A stretch of DNA of 64,000 nt from the NCBI RefSeq assembly GCF_003339525.1, contig NZ_CP031124.1, positions 620,001 to 684,000 on the forward strand. The letters run 5' to 3'. This DNA comes from Ephemeroptericola cinctiostellae (GTDB taxonomy: Bacteria > Pseudomonadota > Gammaproteobacteria > Burkholderiales > Burkholderiaceae). The notes under the pieces were generated by a model. That model was not told where the DNA came from, did no database searches, and was given only the letters and a program-made list of their open reading frames with translations. Positions 19,040 through 30,288 of the stretch are shown one piece after another. How positions within the stretch are numbered: position 1 is the stretch's first letter; each line of letters begins with the position of its first letter. Made by a program: the position numbers and the translations under genes.

Positions 19040-19184
19040 CATGACTGTTCTTAAAGTATTTATTGTTGTTTAATTTCGACTTGTCTTATTCCAAGTGAAT
19101 CATTAAGTATCCGCATTGACAAGTGCTGATGCTTAATCCTTTACGAAGGATTATAGCGCAAACGCGCTGGCAGCAATGCCCGGC

Positions 19185-19224
19185 TGATCTTTAACAACTA
19201 GAAACCAAGCAAATTTAACAGTGA
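19185..19224 (+). promoter_or_regulatory. spacer boxA and left arm of the 23S processing stem
   Basis: TGATCTTTAACAA (19185-19197) is a good boxA match. The segment 19198-19224 (starting CTAGAAACCAAGCA) pairs with 22429-22453 beyond the 23S gene, forming the RNase III stem for 23S maturation. Confidence 0.7.
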
Positions 19225-19442
19225 TAATATGATGTGTTCAAGGAATTGAATGCATGTTTTAACACGGGTTAGATTGCATCAAAATAAAGTAGTTCTCAAG
19301 AAGTAGTATGAAGAATACGACGTCGATTCAGCAATGAATTGGCACTTGAAATTACGGCAAACAAACCGACACACATACTCATGTAAATGTGTGTGTCAAA
19401 ACTAGTGCGAACACTTTATGACCTGAGCGATCAGAGTTATAA

Positions 19443-22317
<2,875 letters not shown>

Positions 22318-22541
22318 ATAACTGTGGTTGTTCCAGTATAAGCGTCGCACTAATCGATGATCGAAAGATCACGGTTTGTTTGATTGATGTAATTTAACTC
22401 GTTAAAACCCATCCTAATCAGATGGATGTCACTGTAAATATGCTTAGTTTCTAGTCTGTTGGACGAAAGTTCAACAAAAGACGCCCGATTTTATGTTGGC
22501 TGTTTGAGGTTTCAACTACTCATAACAGGCAATGCAGGCTT

Positions 22542-22657
22542 TGCCTGACGACCATAGCAAGTTGGTCCCACTCCTTCCCATCCCGAACAGGACAGTGAAA
22601 CGACTTAGCGCCAATGATAGTGCGGATTCCCGTGTGAAAGTAGGTCATCGTCAGGCT
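22542..22657 (+). rRNA. rrf: 5S ribosomal RNA
   Basis: About 116 nt closed by the stem TGCCTGACGACC and GGTCATCGTCAGGC, with the conserved TCCCATCCCGAACAGG. It is the last gene of the operon and is followed by a terminator. Confidence 0.95.
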
Positions 22658-22666
22658 TTATATACT

Positions 22667-22697
22667 AAACCCCAGCTCTTTGAGCTGGGGTTTTTTT
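22667..22697 (+). terminator. rRNA operon terminator
   Basis: AAACCCCAGCTC, loop TTT, GAGCTGGGGTTT plus further T residues: a 12-bp stem with a U-run starting 10 bp after 5S. Confidence 0.9.
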
Positions 22698-22810
22698 ATG
22701 CGCATTTGAAACCATCAGATGCAACCCAATAAACCATCCATTGGCTGTGTTAGAGTACATGCACGGTGCTTGCTTTGGATTGATGAGGGCTATTCTTGTG
22801 TCCATGCCTG

Positions 22811-22912
22811 CTACAGCAAGCCGTGCTCGACAAGGCTATAAGCAGCATCTCCTTCCGCTGTGATCACGTGGTCGTGTAGGTGGAGGTTCAGGGGATGGAG
22901 TTGGGATTTAAG
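22811..22912 (-). pseudogene. relic of a radC 3' end
   Basis: On the minus strand a 33-codon open stretch ends at TAG (22811-22813). It reads through HPLNLHLHDHVITAEGD and ends SLVEHGLL, the pattern of the C-terminus of RadC/JAB-domain proteins (hydrophobic-x-DH-hydrophobic...SLxExGLL). A stop lies immediately upstream in frame and no start exists, so only the last part of the gene remains. The rest of 22698-23085 shows no gene. Confidence 0.5.
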
Positions 22913-23053
22913 TATTTATAATTCTCAAATGGTGAAATGGATTTTCCCTTGTTGATATTTAAAAGTTGTTTTTTTATCATGGGGTTATCTTCTTATTGAA
23001 TTCTCAATGCAGCGCAACATTTTGCTTGCGCTCAATTCTTGTATAAGACATAA

Positions 23054-23059
23054 TATAAT
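23054..23059 (+). promoter_or_regulatory. -10 box of aceB
   Basis: A perfect TATAAT 26 nt before the aceB start, with AGGAG as ribosome-binding site. No convincing -35 hexamer is seen, so regulated expression is likely. Confidence 0.5.
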
Positions 23060-23085
23060 CAATCTAATCGTTTTAGGAGTTTATT

Positions 23086-24669
23086 ATGCCCATTGCCCTT
23101 CCTGCAGGTATGCAAATCAGTGCTGTTATTTCTGATGCTTATGCTCAGATTTTAACTTTTGATGCTTTGACTTTGGTGGCCGATTTACACCGTGAGTTTT
23201 CTGTTCGGCGCAAGTTTTTGCTGCAAGCGCGTGTTGAGCGTGCGAAGTCGCTGGATGCGGGTGAGCGGCCAGATTTTTTGGCTGCGACGAGTGATGTGCG
23301 CTCAGGCGGTTGGACTGTGGCGCCGATTCCTACTGCGTTGCAATGCCGTCGTGTGGAAATCACGGGGCCTGTTGAACGTAAGATGATCATCAATGCGTTG
23401 AACTCGGGTGCTGATGCTTATATGTCTGATTTTGAGGATTCTAATTCGCCGAGCTGGGATAATCAGGTGCAGGGGCAAATCAATTTGTACGATGCCATTC
23501 GCCGTCAGGTGGATTTTGAAACCAATGGCAAGTTGTATCAATTGAATGATAAAACGGCCACATTGCTGGTGCGTCCACGAGGTTGGCATTTGGATGAGAA
23601 ACATGTGCTGGTCGATGGTGAACGCGTTTCTGGCGGCTTATTTGATTTTGCGTTGTACTTTTTCCACAATGCAAAAGAGTTGTTGGCGCGCGGTGCGGGC
23701 CCCTATTTTTATTTGCCCAAGATGGAAAGCCACCTTGAGGCACGGTTGTGGAATGACGTATTTGTTTTTGCACAAAGTCGTTTGGGAATTCCTAAAGGGA
23801 CGATTAAAGCAACGGTGTTGATTGAAACGATTGTTGCGGCTTTTGAGATGGATGAGATTTTGTATGAATTGCGTGAGCACAGTGCTGGTTTGAATGCGGG
23901 TCGTTGGGATTATATTTTCTCGTGCATTAAGAAGTTTAAAAATGATAAGGATTTTTGCCTTGCGGATCGTTCGCAAGTGACCATGACGGCGCCGTTTATG
24001 CGTGCGTATGCATTGTTGCTGGTGAAAACATGTCATAAACGTGGCGCGCCTGCGATGGGCGGTATGAGTGCTTTGATTCCAAGTAAAACCGATGCCGAGG
24101 CCAATGAAAAAGCATTCACAGGCATTCGCAATGACAAGACCCGTGATGCAAACGATGGTTACGATGGTGGTTGGGTGGCGCATCCTGGTTTGGTGGATGT
24201 GGCGATGGCGGAGTTTGTGAAGGTTTTGGGGGATAAACCAAATCAGTTTGAAAAGCAACGTGATGATGTGAATGTCACCGCTGCTGAATTGTTGGACTTC
24301 AAGCCTGAGGCGCCAATTACAGAGCATGGGTTGCGCAATAACATCAATGTGGGCATTCATTATTTGGCGGCTTGGCTGGCGGGCAATGGTTGTGTGCCCA
24401 TTCATAATTTGATGGAGGATGCGGCGACTGCTGAAATTTCACGCTCTCAGGTCTGGCAGTGGATTCGTTCAGACAAAGGGGTGTTGGATGATGGGCGCAA
24501 GGTCACTGAGGTGTTGGTGCGTGAGATTGTGGCTGAAGAGACCGCCAAGGTGGCTGTGGCTTTGACAGGTTTGGACACTGTGACACGTGCCTCTGAGATT
24601 TTCACAGACATGAGCACACGCGAAGATTTTGTGGAGTTTTTGACTTTGCCGTTGTATGAAGAGTTCTAA
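23086..24669 (+). CDS. aceB: malate synthase A
   Basis: A 527-residue glyoxylate-shunt enzyme that condenses glyoxylate and acetyl-CoA to malate. Key family blocks: [13 protein letters not shown] (acidic catalytic region), [15 protein letters not shown] (catalytic Arg), [38 protein letters not shown] (metal-binding Glu), [11 protein letters not shown], and the C-terminal [46 protein letters not shown]. The length fits isoform A (about 530), not the 720-residue G form. It stands alone between the rRNA operon and the convergent cyd operon, sharing a terminator with the latter. Isocitrate lyase is not in the window. Confidence 0.96.
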   Translation: MPIALPAGMQISAVISDAYAQILTFDALTLVADLHREFSVRRKFLLQARVERAKSLDAGERPDFLAATSDVRSGGWTVAPIPTALQCRRVEITGPVERKMIINALNSGADAYMSDFEDSNSPSWDNQVQGQINLYDAIRRQVDFETNGKLYQLNDKTATLLVRPRGWHLDEKHVLVDGERVSGGLFDFALYFFHNAKELLARGAGPYFYLPKMESHLEARLWNDVFVFAQSRLGIPKGTIKATVLIETIVAAFEMDEILYELREHSAGLNAGRWDYIFSCIKKFKNDKDFCLADRSQVTMTAPFMRAYALLLVKTCHKRGAPAMGGMSALIPSKTDAEANEKAFTGIRNDKTRDANDGYDGGWVAHPGLVDVAMAEFVKVLGDKPNQFEKQRDDVNVTAAELLDFKPEAPITEHGLRNNINVGIHYLAAWLAGNGCVPIHNLMEDAATAEISRSQVWQWIRSDKGVLDDGRKVTEVLVREIVAEETAKVAVALTGLDTVTRASEIFTDMSTREDFVEFLTLPLYEEF

Positions 24670-24720
24670 GGCGGGTTAAAAGTAAGGCTCGCTTTTGTGT
24701 TTCAAGCTTCATGTTTCAAA

Positions 24721-24756
24721 ATAAAAACCTCGCCATTGAGTTGGCGAGGTTTTTAT
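24721..24756. terminator. bidirectional intrinsic terminator
   Basis: A perfect 15-bp stem (ATAAAAACCTCGCCA and complement) with loop TTGAGT between convergent aceB and cydX. Confidence 0.85.
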
Positions 24757-24757
24757 T

Positions 24758-24868
24758 TTAATCGTCGTGATTGCTTGATTTGTCTTGCTGTGACTCCAAC
24801 CACAACGCGTTGGCGATGGCGAATAAAACGGCAAAGCCCAAACCTAAAATCCAAGAGAAATACCACAT
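24758..24868 (-). CDS. cydX: cytochrome bd oxidase small subunit CydX
   Basis: A 36-residue single-helix membrane peptide, MWYFSWILGLGFAVLFAIAN then ALWLES and a polar tail. The MWYFSWILG start is the CydX signature. It stabilises the haem b595/d site of cytochrome bd oxidase. The ATG at 24868 has AAGGA 7 nt upstream and lies 37 bp after the cydB stop; the longer frame to 24958 adds unrelated residues. Confidence 0.92.
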   Translation of the reverse strand: MWYFSWILGLGFAVLFAIANALWLESQQDKSSNHDD

Positions 24869-24905
24869 GGTGATGTCCTTTATAAATGCAATGTAGGTGG
24901 ATGGT

Positions 24906-26042
24906 TTAATACAGCGATTTGTCATTGGCTTGCACGTATTCAACTGTGACTTTGCCACGCATCACGCGATAGGCCCAACTGGTGTAGGTGATGATGATGG
25001 GCACAAAAATCAGTGCACACCAAAACATCACATTTAACGTGTATTTACTGGACGACGCATCCCAGAGGGTCAAGCTCATATCGGGATGAGTCGACGATGG
25101 AAGGACAAATGGGAACAACGCCACACCAGCAGTTAAAATCATGCACGCGACAGAGATTGAGCTGGTGACAAACGCGAATAAGGTTTTGTTCATGGCTTGT
25201 AAAATAAGGGTGCTGAATACCATGACATAAACCCCAATGGGCAGTAACCATGCCATAGGATGGTTTTTGAAGTTACCCAACCATGCGCCAGACAGCTGAC
25301 TCACCGTTTTCATCAATGGGTTGAGTGAACCGTTCAGGTCACCTGTCTGCGTGATGATGAGGCCATTCATTTTTGACACCCAAATGCCTGCGAGGCTAAA
25401 ACAGACCAACAGCACCATGCCGAATAAACGGCTGCTGATTTTGGCGCGATGCTGAATCTCGCCTGATGTGCGATGGGTCAAAAAAGTTGCACCTTGAAGG
25501 GTCAGTAATGACAGGCTGATGAGGCCACACAAAAGGGCAAACGGGTGCAGCAACTCAAAAAATGACCCTGTGTAAAATGAGCGCATGGTGTCATCTAAAT
25601 AGAACGGCAAGCCTAAAAACAGGTTGCCAAAGGCCACGCCAAATAAAACTGAGGGAACCACGCTGCCAAAGCAAATCAAAGCATCCCAGTTTGATCGCCA
25701 GCGGTGGCCGCTGAGCTTCGAACGGTATTCAAAACCCACGGGGCGAAAGAACAAGGCGACCAGCAACAGCAACATGGCCCAATACAAGCCTGAGAACGCA
25801 ATCGAATAGACAAAAGGCCATGCTGCAAATATGGCACCTCCAGCGGTGATGAACCAGACTTGATTGCCGTCCCAATGTGGGGCAATGGTGTTGATGATGG
25901 CGCGCCGTTCCAAATCATTTTTGCCAATGAAGGGCAGTAAAGTCCCGACACCCATGTCATGGCCATCCATGATCGCAAAGCCAATCAATAAAATACCAAT
26001 CAACAGCCACCAAATGAGTTTGAGTGTGTAGTAATCGAACAT
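24906..26042 (-). CDS. cydB: cytochrome bd ubiquinol oxidase subunit II
   Basis: A 378-residue subunit of the quinol oxidase that reduces O2 to water at low oxygen tension. It starts MFDYYTLKLIWWLLIGILL, continues with FAIMDGHDMGVG (close to the family FAVMDGFDLG) and IINTIAPHWDGNQVWFI, and has about eight membrane helices. The ATG at 26042 is preferred over a TTG four codons earlier because GGAG lies 9 nt upstream. It follows cydA by 12 nt and precedes cydX: one operon. Confidence 0.95.
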   Translation of the reverse strand: MFDYYTLKLIWWLLIGILLIGFAIMDGHDMGVGTLLPFIGKNDLERRAIINTIAPHWDGNQVWFITAGGAIFAAWPFVYSIAFSGLYWAMLLLLVALFFRPVGFEYRSKLSGHRWRSNWDALICFGSVVPSVLFGVAFGNLFLGLPFYLDDTMRSFYTGSFFELLHPFALLCGLISLSLLTLQGATFLTHRTSGEIQHRAKISSRLFGMVLLVCFSLAGIWVSKMNGLIITQTGDLNGSLNPLMKTVSQLSGAWLGNFKNHPMAWLLPIGVYVMVFSTLILQAMNKTLFAFVTSSISVACMILTAGVALFPFVLPSSTHPDMSLTLWDASSSKYTLNVMFWCALIFVPIIITYTSWAYRVMRGKVTVEYVQANDKSLY

Positions 26043-26054
26043 GATGTGCTCCAA

Positions 26055-27590
26055 TCAGTGAACAGAGTCGGTTAAGACAGAAGGGCCAAGGCGAGCATAT
26101 TTCACCATCAAATACATTTCGACGATCAAAAGCCCTGTATAAAACACCACAAAGCCAACGAGTGTCGCTAAAACCGTGCCGACCGAATTGTTTGAGGCCG
26201 ATAAATACGTGGGCAACACGCCAAAAACTGTCCATGGTTGGCGGCCATATTCGGCGACAAACCAGCCCACCATGATGGCAATCCACGGCATGGGCAGCCA
26301 CAGCAGGCACAATTTAAGAAACCCACGGTGGTTGGTCATGCGGTTTTTTGCACTCAACCAGAATGCAGTGAGGAAAATGGCTAAAAATGAGAACCCTAGA
26401 AAAACCATGATGCGGAAAGACCAAAACATGGGGGCGACTTTGGGCACGGTGTCATGAGCCGCTTGATCCAGCATGGCGGGTGTGGCTTGCTTGAGGTCGC
26501 TGGCATAGCGTTTGACCAGCAAACCGTAACCCATGTCTTTTTCATTTTGCGAAAAAATGACTTTGGCTTGCATGTCATTTGGGTTTTTGCGCATGGCCTC
26601 CAGTGCGATCACGGCTTTGACACCATTCTCAACACGGATGCGGTTGGCGGCGCGGATGTCTTTGATGCCCATGATCGGTGTGTCAAATGAGCGCGTGCCA
26701 ATGATGCCCATGAGATAAGGGATTTCGATCTCAAAATCATTTTTTTGTTCCGCTTCATTTGGAAATGCAATCAAAGCCAAACCTGCGGGCGCAGGCTGTG
26801 TTTCCCACATCGCCTCAATCGCCGCCATTTTGGATTGCTGTGCTTCGTTCACGGTGTAGCCTGACTCATCGCCAAGGACGATCACGGACAATGAGGAGGC
26901 GAGGCCAAATGCTGCAGCAATGCGAAATGAGCGTTTGGCAAAGGCAATGTGTTTGTTCTTGAGCATGTAGTACGATGAAATCGCCAGCACAAACATCGCG
27001 CCCGTCACGTAACCTGCAGACAGCATGTGGACAAATTTATTTTGAGCCGTCGGGTTAAAAACAATGGCTGAAAAACTGTCCAACTCCATGCGCATGGTGA
27101 TGGGGTTAAAATGCGAACCCACGGGGTCTTGCATCCAGCCGTTGGCAATCAAAATCAACAGTGCGGACAAATTGGTCGCTAAAGCCAAAAATCCCGTGAC
27201 CGCCAAGTGCTGTACTTTTGACAAACGTGTCCAGCCAAAGAAAAACAAACCAAACATGGTGGATTCTAAGAAAAAAGCCAGCAAGCCTTCAATCGCCAAA
27301 GGTGCGCCAAAGATATCGCCCACATAATGCGCGTAGTAAGCCCAATTCGTTCCGAATTGAAACTCCATCGTGATGCCTGTGGTCACGCCGAGGGCAAAAT
27401 TAATGCCAAATAATTTCCCCCAAAACTTGGTCATGTCTTTGTAAATGGTTTTGCCCGTCATGACGTAGACCGCCTCCATGATGACCAAAATCCACACCAA
27501 ACCCAAGGTCAGTGGGACGAAAATAAAATGAAAAAATGCGGTCGCAGCGAACTGCAGTCGCGCCATATCGACAGCTTGCGCGTCAATCAT
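26055..27590 (-). CDS. cydA: cytochrome bd ubiquinol oxidase subunit I
   Basis: A 511-residue haem-carrying subunit. The haem b595/d ligand His21 lies in ATAFFHFIFVPLTLGL, followed by GINFALGVTTGITMEFQFGTNWAYYAHYVGDIFGAPLAIEG (family block, split by description over residues 63-104) and FVHMLSAGYVTGA, with His as haem b558 ligand. The periplasmic Q loop (about 240-370, rich in charged residues) is long, as in the E. coli type. It is first in cydA-cydB-cydX. An inverted repeat at 27615-27638 in its promoter region may be an operator. Confidence 0.96.
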   Translation of the reverse strand: MIDAQAVDMARLQFAATAFFHFIFVPLTLGLVWILVIMEAVYVMTGKTIYKDMTKFWGKLFGINFALGVTTGITMEFQFGTNWAYYAHYVGDIFGAPLAIEGLLAFFLESTMFGLFFFGWTRLSKVQHLAVTGFLALATNLSALLILIANGWMQDPVGSHFNPITMRMELDSFSAIVFNPTAQNKFVHMLSAGYVTGAMFVLAISSYYMLKNKHIAFAKRSFRIAAAFGLASSLSVIVLGDESGYTVNEAQQSKMAAIEAMWETQPAPAGLALIAFPNEAEQKNDFEIEIPYLMGIIGTRSFDTPIMGIKDIRAANRIRVENGVKAVIALEAMRKNPNDMQAKVIFSQNEKDMGYGLLVKRYASDLKQATPAMLDQAAHDTVPKVAPMFWSFRIMVFLGFSFLAIFLTAFWLSAKNRMTNHRGFLKLCLLWLPMPWIAIMVGWFVAEYGRQPWTVFGVLPTYLSASNNSVGTVLATLVGFVVFYTGLLIVEMYLMVKYARLGPSVLTDSVH

Positions 27591-27614
27591 GAGGTGTTCT
27601 CCCTAAAATATAAG

Positions 27615-27638
27615 ATTCAAATTAAGGTTCATTTGAAT
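27615..27638. promoter_or_regulatory. candidate operator upstream of cydA
   Basis: ATTCAAAT, 8 nt, ATTTGAAT: a perfect inverted repeat 25 bp upstream of the cydA start. An almost perfect palindrome TTGGGCTTAAGCCAA lies further up at about 27732-27746. The GbsR-like regulator nearby or an oxygen regulator could bind; inference only. Confidence 0.45.
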
Positions 27639-27786
27639 GGGGACTGTCTTTGCTCGGTATGAGCATGGATCGCTGATGGACTCAGCGGCATGTTTTTCTC
27701 ATCGGCACCGCGATGATGAACACCAAAACATTGGGCTTAAGCCAATATTCGGCCACTGAATTCAATCAACAACAATAACTTTAATT

Positions 27787-28215
27787 TCAAACCAATTGGA
27801 TCGGGGGCGCACGTGGGTCAGGCCAGCGCCAGTGGTGCGGCATAAAGGACTGGCGCACTGGGCACTGTGGCGTCAGGGGTTGCCTCAAAGCCGCCATGAA
27901 GAACCAAAAAGCAATCAGTAGGCTGAGGGCGGGCAGCGAAAACAGACACCACGGACAGTCGAATGACCATTGTGTGTGAAGCCCATCATTGAGTGCAGGC
28001 GCTGTAATCGCCGAGCCTTTGGTTGTGGAGGCTTGGGGTGAATCACTGTGCCACACGTGTGTCACACCTTGTTGGGTGCACACATCGACCCAATGACCCG
28101 ATGACCTCCTACTGAAATGTGCGGGCAGCAGGGACGATGAGATCATCAGTAACAAGAAAAACACACTCAATGCTTGTTTAAACAGAAGCTGCGGGCGGGC
28201 TAACATGTTTAGCAT
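27787..28215 (-). CDS. DUF2946-like membrane protein
   Basis: A 142-residue protein with an N-terminal hydrophobic signal or anchor (ALSVFFLLLMISSSLLPAHF), a WVDVCTQQGVTHVW segment, and FDCPWCLFSLPALSLLIAFWFF, i.e. the Asp-Cys-Pro-x-Cys pattern plus membrane helix of DUF2946. DUF2946 proteins are common next to metal-import or respiratory genes and their function is unknown; a copper-related role is often guessed. It lies between cydP and cydA on the same strand with about 195 bp before cydA, so it probably belongs to the cytochrome bd region. Assignment rests on the CPWC pattern and context. Confidence 0.6.
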   Translation of the reverse strand: MLNMLARPQLLFKQALSVFFLLLMISSSLLPAHFSRRSSGHWVDVCTQQGVTHVWHSDSPQASTTKGSAITAPALNDGLHTQWSFDCPWCLFSLPALSLLIAFWFFMAALRQPLTPQCPVRQSFMPHHWRWPDPRAPPIQLV

Positions 28216-28265
28216 CCCTTAATGGTGTTGCGTTGTGTTGGGTGATGTCGCATTCAAGATGGCAG

Positions 28266-28490
28266 TCATGGCGTTGTCGACGCAGGTTGAGCCATTGGTC
28301 CACCAGAGCGGGTATAAATTTGCTCGATGTCTTGAGTCGTCACTTTCACTTTGTTGGGGCGAATCAAGCCATACCATAACCCATATAAGACCAGCAGCTT
28401 AATCAATACAATCAGCAACAAATGTTTGCCCAAACGGCGATCCGTTTTGTTGGGCGTTTGAGCCTCTGTTTGTGGCGCGCGCGTGTCCAT
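28266..28490 (-). CDS. cydP: cytochrome oxidase putative small subunit CydP
   Basis: A 74-residue protein with a single membrane helix (HLLLIVLIKLLVLYGLWYG) followed by RPNKVKV. This RRLGKHL...IKLL.LYGLWY...R pattern is that of CydP, a small protein encoded next to cydAB in many proteobacteria. It starts 2 nt after the GbsR-like gene, so both are co-transcribed. Function in oxidase assembly is inferred from the context. Confidence 0.75.
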   Translation of the reverse strand: MDTRAPQTEAQTPNKTDRRLGKHLLLIVLIKLLVLYGLWYGLIRPNKVKVTTQDIEQIYTRSGGPMAQPASTTP

Positions 28491-28492
28491 GT

Positions 28493-29083
28493 TCAGCTGA
28501 CTTTTTCCACGCTTGCTGAGTCCTTGGATGTCGTGCGTGCTTTTTTGAACGTCAGTTTATCGGCCATGGCCAAGACGTTTTTAACTTGCATCCCCAGTTT
28601 CATCAAGCGCACCAATTCTTCGGGTGATAAATTTTGAACCTCACCAAACCATGTGTTGGCCAAATCGAACAAATCGTTCATTTTGCGAATTTGTTCTTGT
28701 GCGTGAATTTCGGCTTCACAACATGGGGCTTCTAAAAGGGCTTGGCGCAACATGGTGGCAGTTGGTTCCACTTCACGGCGGTGGCGTTCTGCAGCCACCG
28801 TGCGGAAGATGTCCCACACATCACCCAAGCTGGAAAAATGCTCGCGGCGGTCACCTGGATTGTGGTGCATTTTCACCAAACGCCAACTTTGTAGCTCTTT
28901 CAGGCCGATGCTCACGTTGGAGCGCGAAAAACCCAGTGATTCAGAGATTTGCTCTGCAACCAGTGGGGTTTCCGAAAGGTACAGCAGGGCATAGATTTGA
29001 CCCACGGTGCGGTTGATGCCCCAGTTGCTGCCCATTTCACCAAAGTGGCTGACAAATTTTTGAGTGATCGGAGGAAGCGTCAT
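28493..29083 (-). CDS. GbsR/MarR-family transcriptional regulator
   Basis: A 196-residue winged-helix regulator of the GbsR branch of the MarR superfamily. NRTVGQIYALLYLSETPLVAEQI (residues 25-47) and ESLGFSRSNVSIGLKELQSWRLV (48-70) form the DNA-binding part, followed by the GDRREHF wing. The C-terminal half is helical and could mediate dimerisation. In many proteobacteria this regulator heads a cytochrome bd cluster, as here (gbsR-cydP-DUF2946-cydAB-X), and probably controls it; the signal is unknown. Inverted repeats upstream (29114-29165) suggest autoregulation. Confidence 0.8.
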   Translation of the reverse strand: MTLPPITQKFVSHFGEMGSNWGINRTVGQIYALLYLSETPLVAEQISESLGFSRSNVSIGLKELQSWRLVKMHHNPGDRREHFSSLGDVWDIFRTVAAERHRREVEPTATMLRQALLEAPCCEAEIHAQEQIRKMNDLFDLANTWFGEVQNLSPEELVRLMKLGMQVKNVLAMADKLTFKKARTTSKDSASVEKVS

Positions 29084-29113
29084 GGTTGGAATGTCCTTGG
29101 TGATGTTATGGTT

Positions 29114-29165
29114 GTTTTCGTAATTTCATAAATTATTGAAACTTGGAAAATAATAATACGAAAAC
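29114..29165. promoter_or_regulatory. nested inverted repeats upstream of the GbsR-like gene
   Basis: GTTTTCGTA (29114-29122) and TACGAAAAC (29157-29165) form a perfect outer repeat. Inside it, TTTCA, 8 nt, TGAAA forms a second palindrome at about 29124-29141. The AT-rich site lies 31-82 bp upstream of the regulator's start and is a good candidate for autoregulation. The remaining 29166-29300 shows no gene. Confidence 0.5.
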
Positions 29166-29334
29166 AGCAGAAAAGCAATGCTTGTTGCATGTAAAGAAGG
29201 GAGCGGCATTTAAATACAACACCTCAATTAAAAGCAACTGAATTGCTGTTTAAATAAAGATTGAAGCAAAAGTAGGCTCTAAAAAGCCTGCGTGATTCAG
29301 CGTATAATGTTACTTTTGTATAAGGATGGGGCGC

Positions 29335-30288
29335 ATGAAGGCAGCGATAGAAGTCGGGCATGTGGTCAAGCGCTATGGTGATTTGACTGCGCTCAATGAC
29401 GTGAGTTTCAGCATTGAGCAGGGTGAGTTTTTTGGTTTGTTGGGCCCCAATGGGGCGGGCAAGACCACTTTGATTTCCTGCATGGCAGGTTTGGTGCGCC
29501 CGAGCTCAGGGGCGGTGAACATCATGGGCTTTGATGCACACGGGGATTATCAACATGCGCGCCGTCAGTTGGGCATGGTGCCACAAGAGTTGGCGTTTGA
29601 TCCATTTTTCACCGTACGTGACACGTTGCGTTGGCAATCGGGTTATTTTGGACTGAATAAAAACGATGCATGGATTGATGAACTATTGCACCACCTCGGT
29701 TTGAGCGATAAGGCGAATGCCAATATGCGCCAATTGTCGGGTGGGATGAAGCGCCGTGTTTTGGTGGCGCAGGCTTTGGTGCACCGCCCGCCCGTGATGA
29801 TTTTGGATGAACCCACTGCAGGCGTGGACGTTGAGTTGCGGCACACGTTGTGGCAATTCATTTCTCGTTTACACAAAGAGGGGCACACGATTGTGTTGAC
29901 CACGCATTACCTTGAGGAGGCTGAGCAGTTGTGTGGGCGCATTGCCATGTTGAAAAAAGGTGAGCTGATTGCTTTGGATCGCACCAGCACGTTGTTGCAA
30001 CAATTGGCGGGTGTGAAACTGAGCATCAAAGTCTACAACAGCATGTTTGTTGCGGCTTTACCTGCGGATGTGCGTGCGTTGTGCGCTCAAGCTCAAGAAG
30101 TCGAATCACAAAAGAAACTGACATTCACATTGAAAAAAGCCCATCAGGTCGAGCACGTGTTGGCGGCAGTGCGCATGGCGGGCGGTGACATCGAGGATGT
30201 CGCCGTGTCGCAAGCGGATTTAGAAGAGGTGTTCGTGCGCATGATGCAGGCGGATTCTGGGTTGAATGGATTGGGGGGGCACGCATGA
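29335..30288 (+). CDS. ABC-2 type transporter ATP-binding protein
   Basis: A 317-residue ATPase of the NodI/DrrA-like ABC-2 exporters. Walker A GPNGAGKTT near 36-44, signature LSGGMKRRV near 136, Walker B VMILDEPTAGVD near 155, H-loop TTHYLEEAE. The C-terminal 90 residues are the usual extension. The start at 29335 is chosen because AAGGA lies about 7 nt upstream; the ATG at 29326 overlaps that site. A TATAAT at 29303-29308 is the likely -10. The permease gene overlaps by 4 nt. In betaproteobacteria this pair often precedes ibaG-murA; substrate unknown. Confidence 0.9.
   Translation: MKAAIEVGHVVKRYGDLTALNDVSFSIEQGEFFGLLGPNGAGKTTLISCMAGLVRPSSGAVNIMGFDAHGDYQHARRQLGMVPQELAFDPFFTVRDTLRWQSGYFGLNKNDAWIDELLHHLGLSDKANANMRQLSGGMKRRVLVAQALVHRPPVMILDEPTAGVDVELRHTLWQFISRLHKEGHTIVLTTHYLEEAEQLCGRIAMLKKGELIALDRTSTLLQQLAGVKLSIKVYNSMFVAALPADVRALCAQAQEVESQKKLTFTLKKAHQVEHVLAAVRMAGGDIEDVAVSQADLEEVFVRMMQADSGLNGLGGHA

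Noticed and set aside
23638..24405. 255-codon leftward frame opposite aceB
   Set aside because: Antisense to well-conserved malate synthase; His- and Arg-rich shadow composition and no ribosome-binding site.
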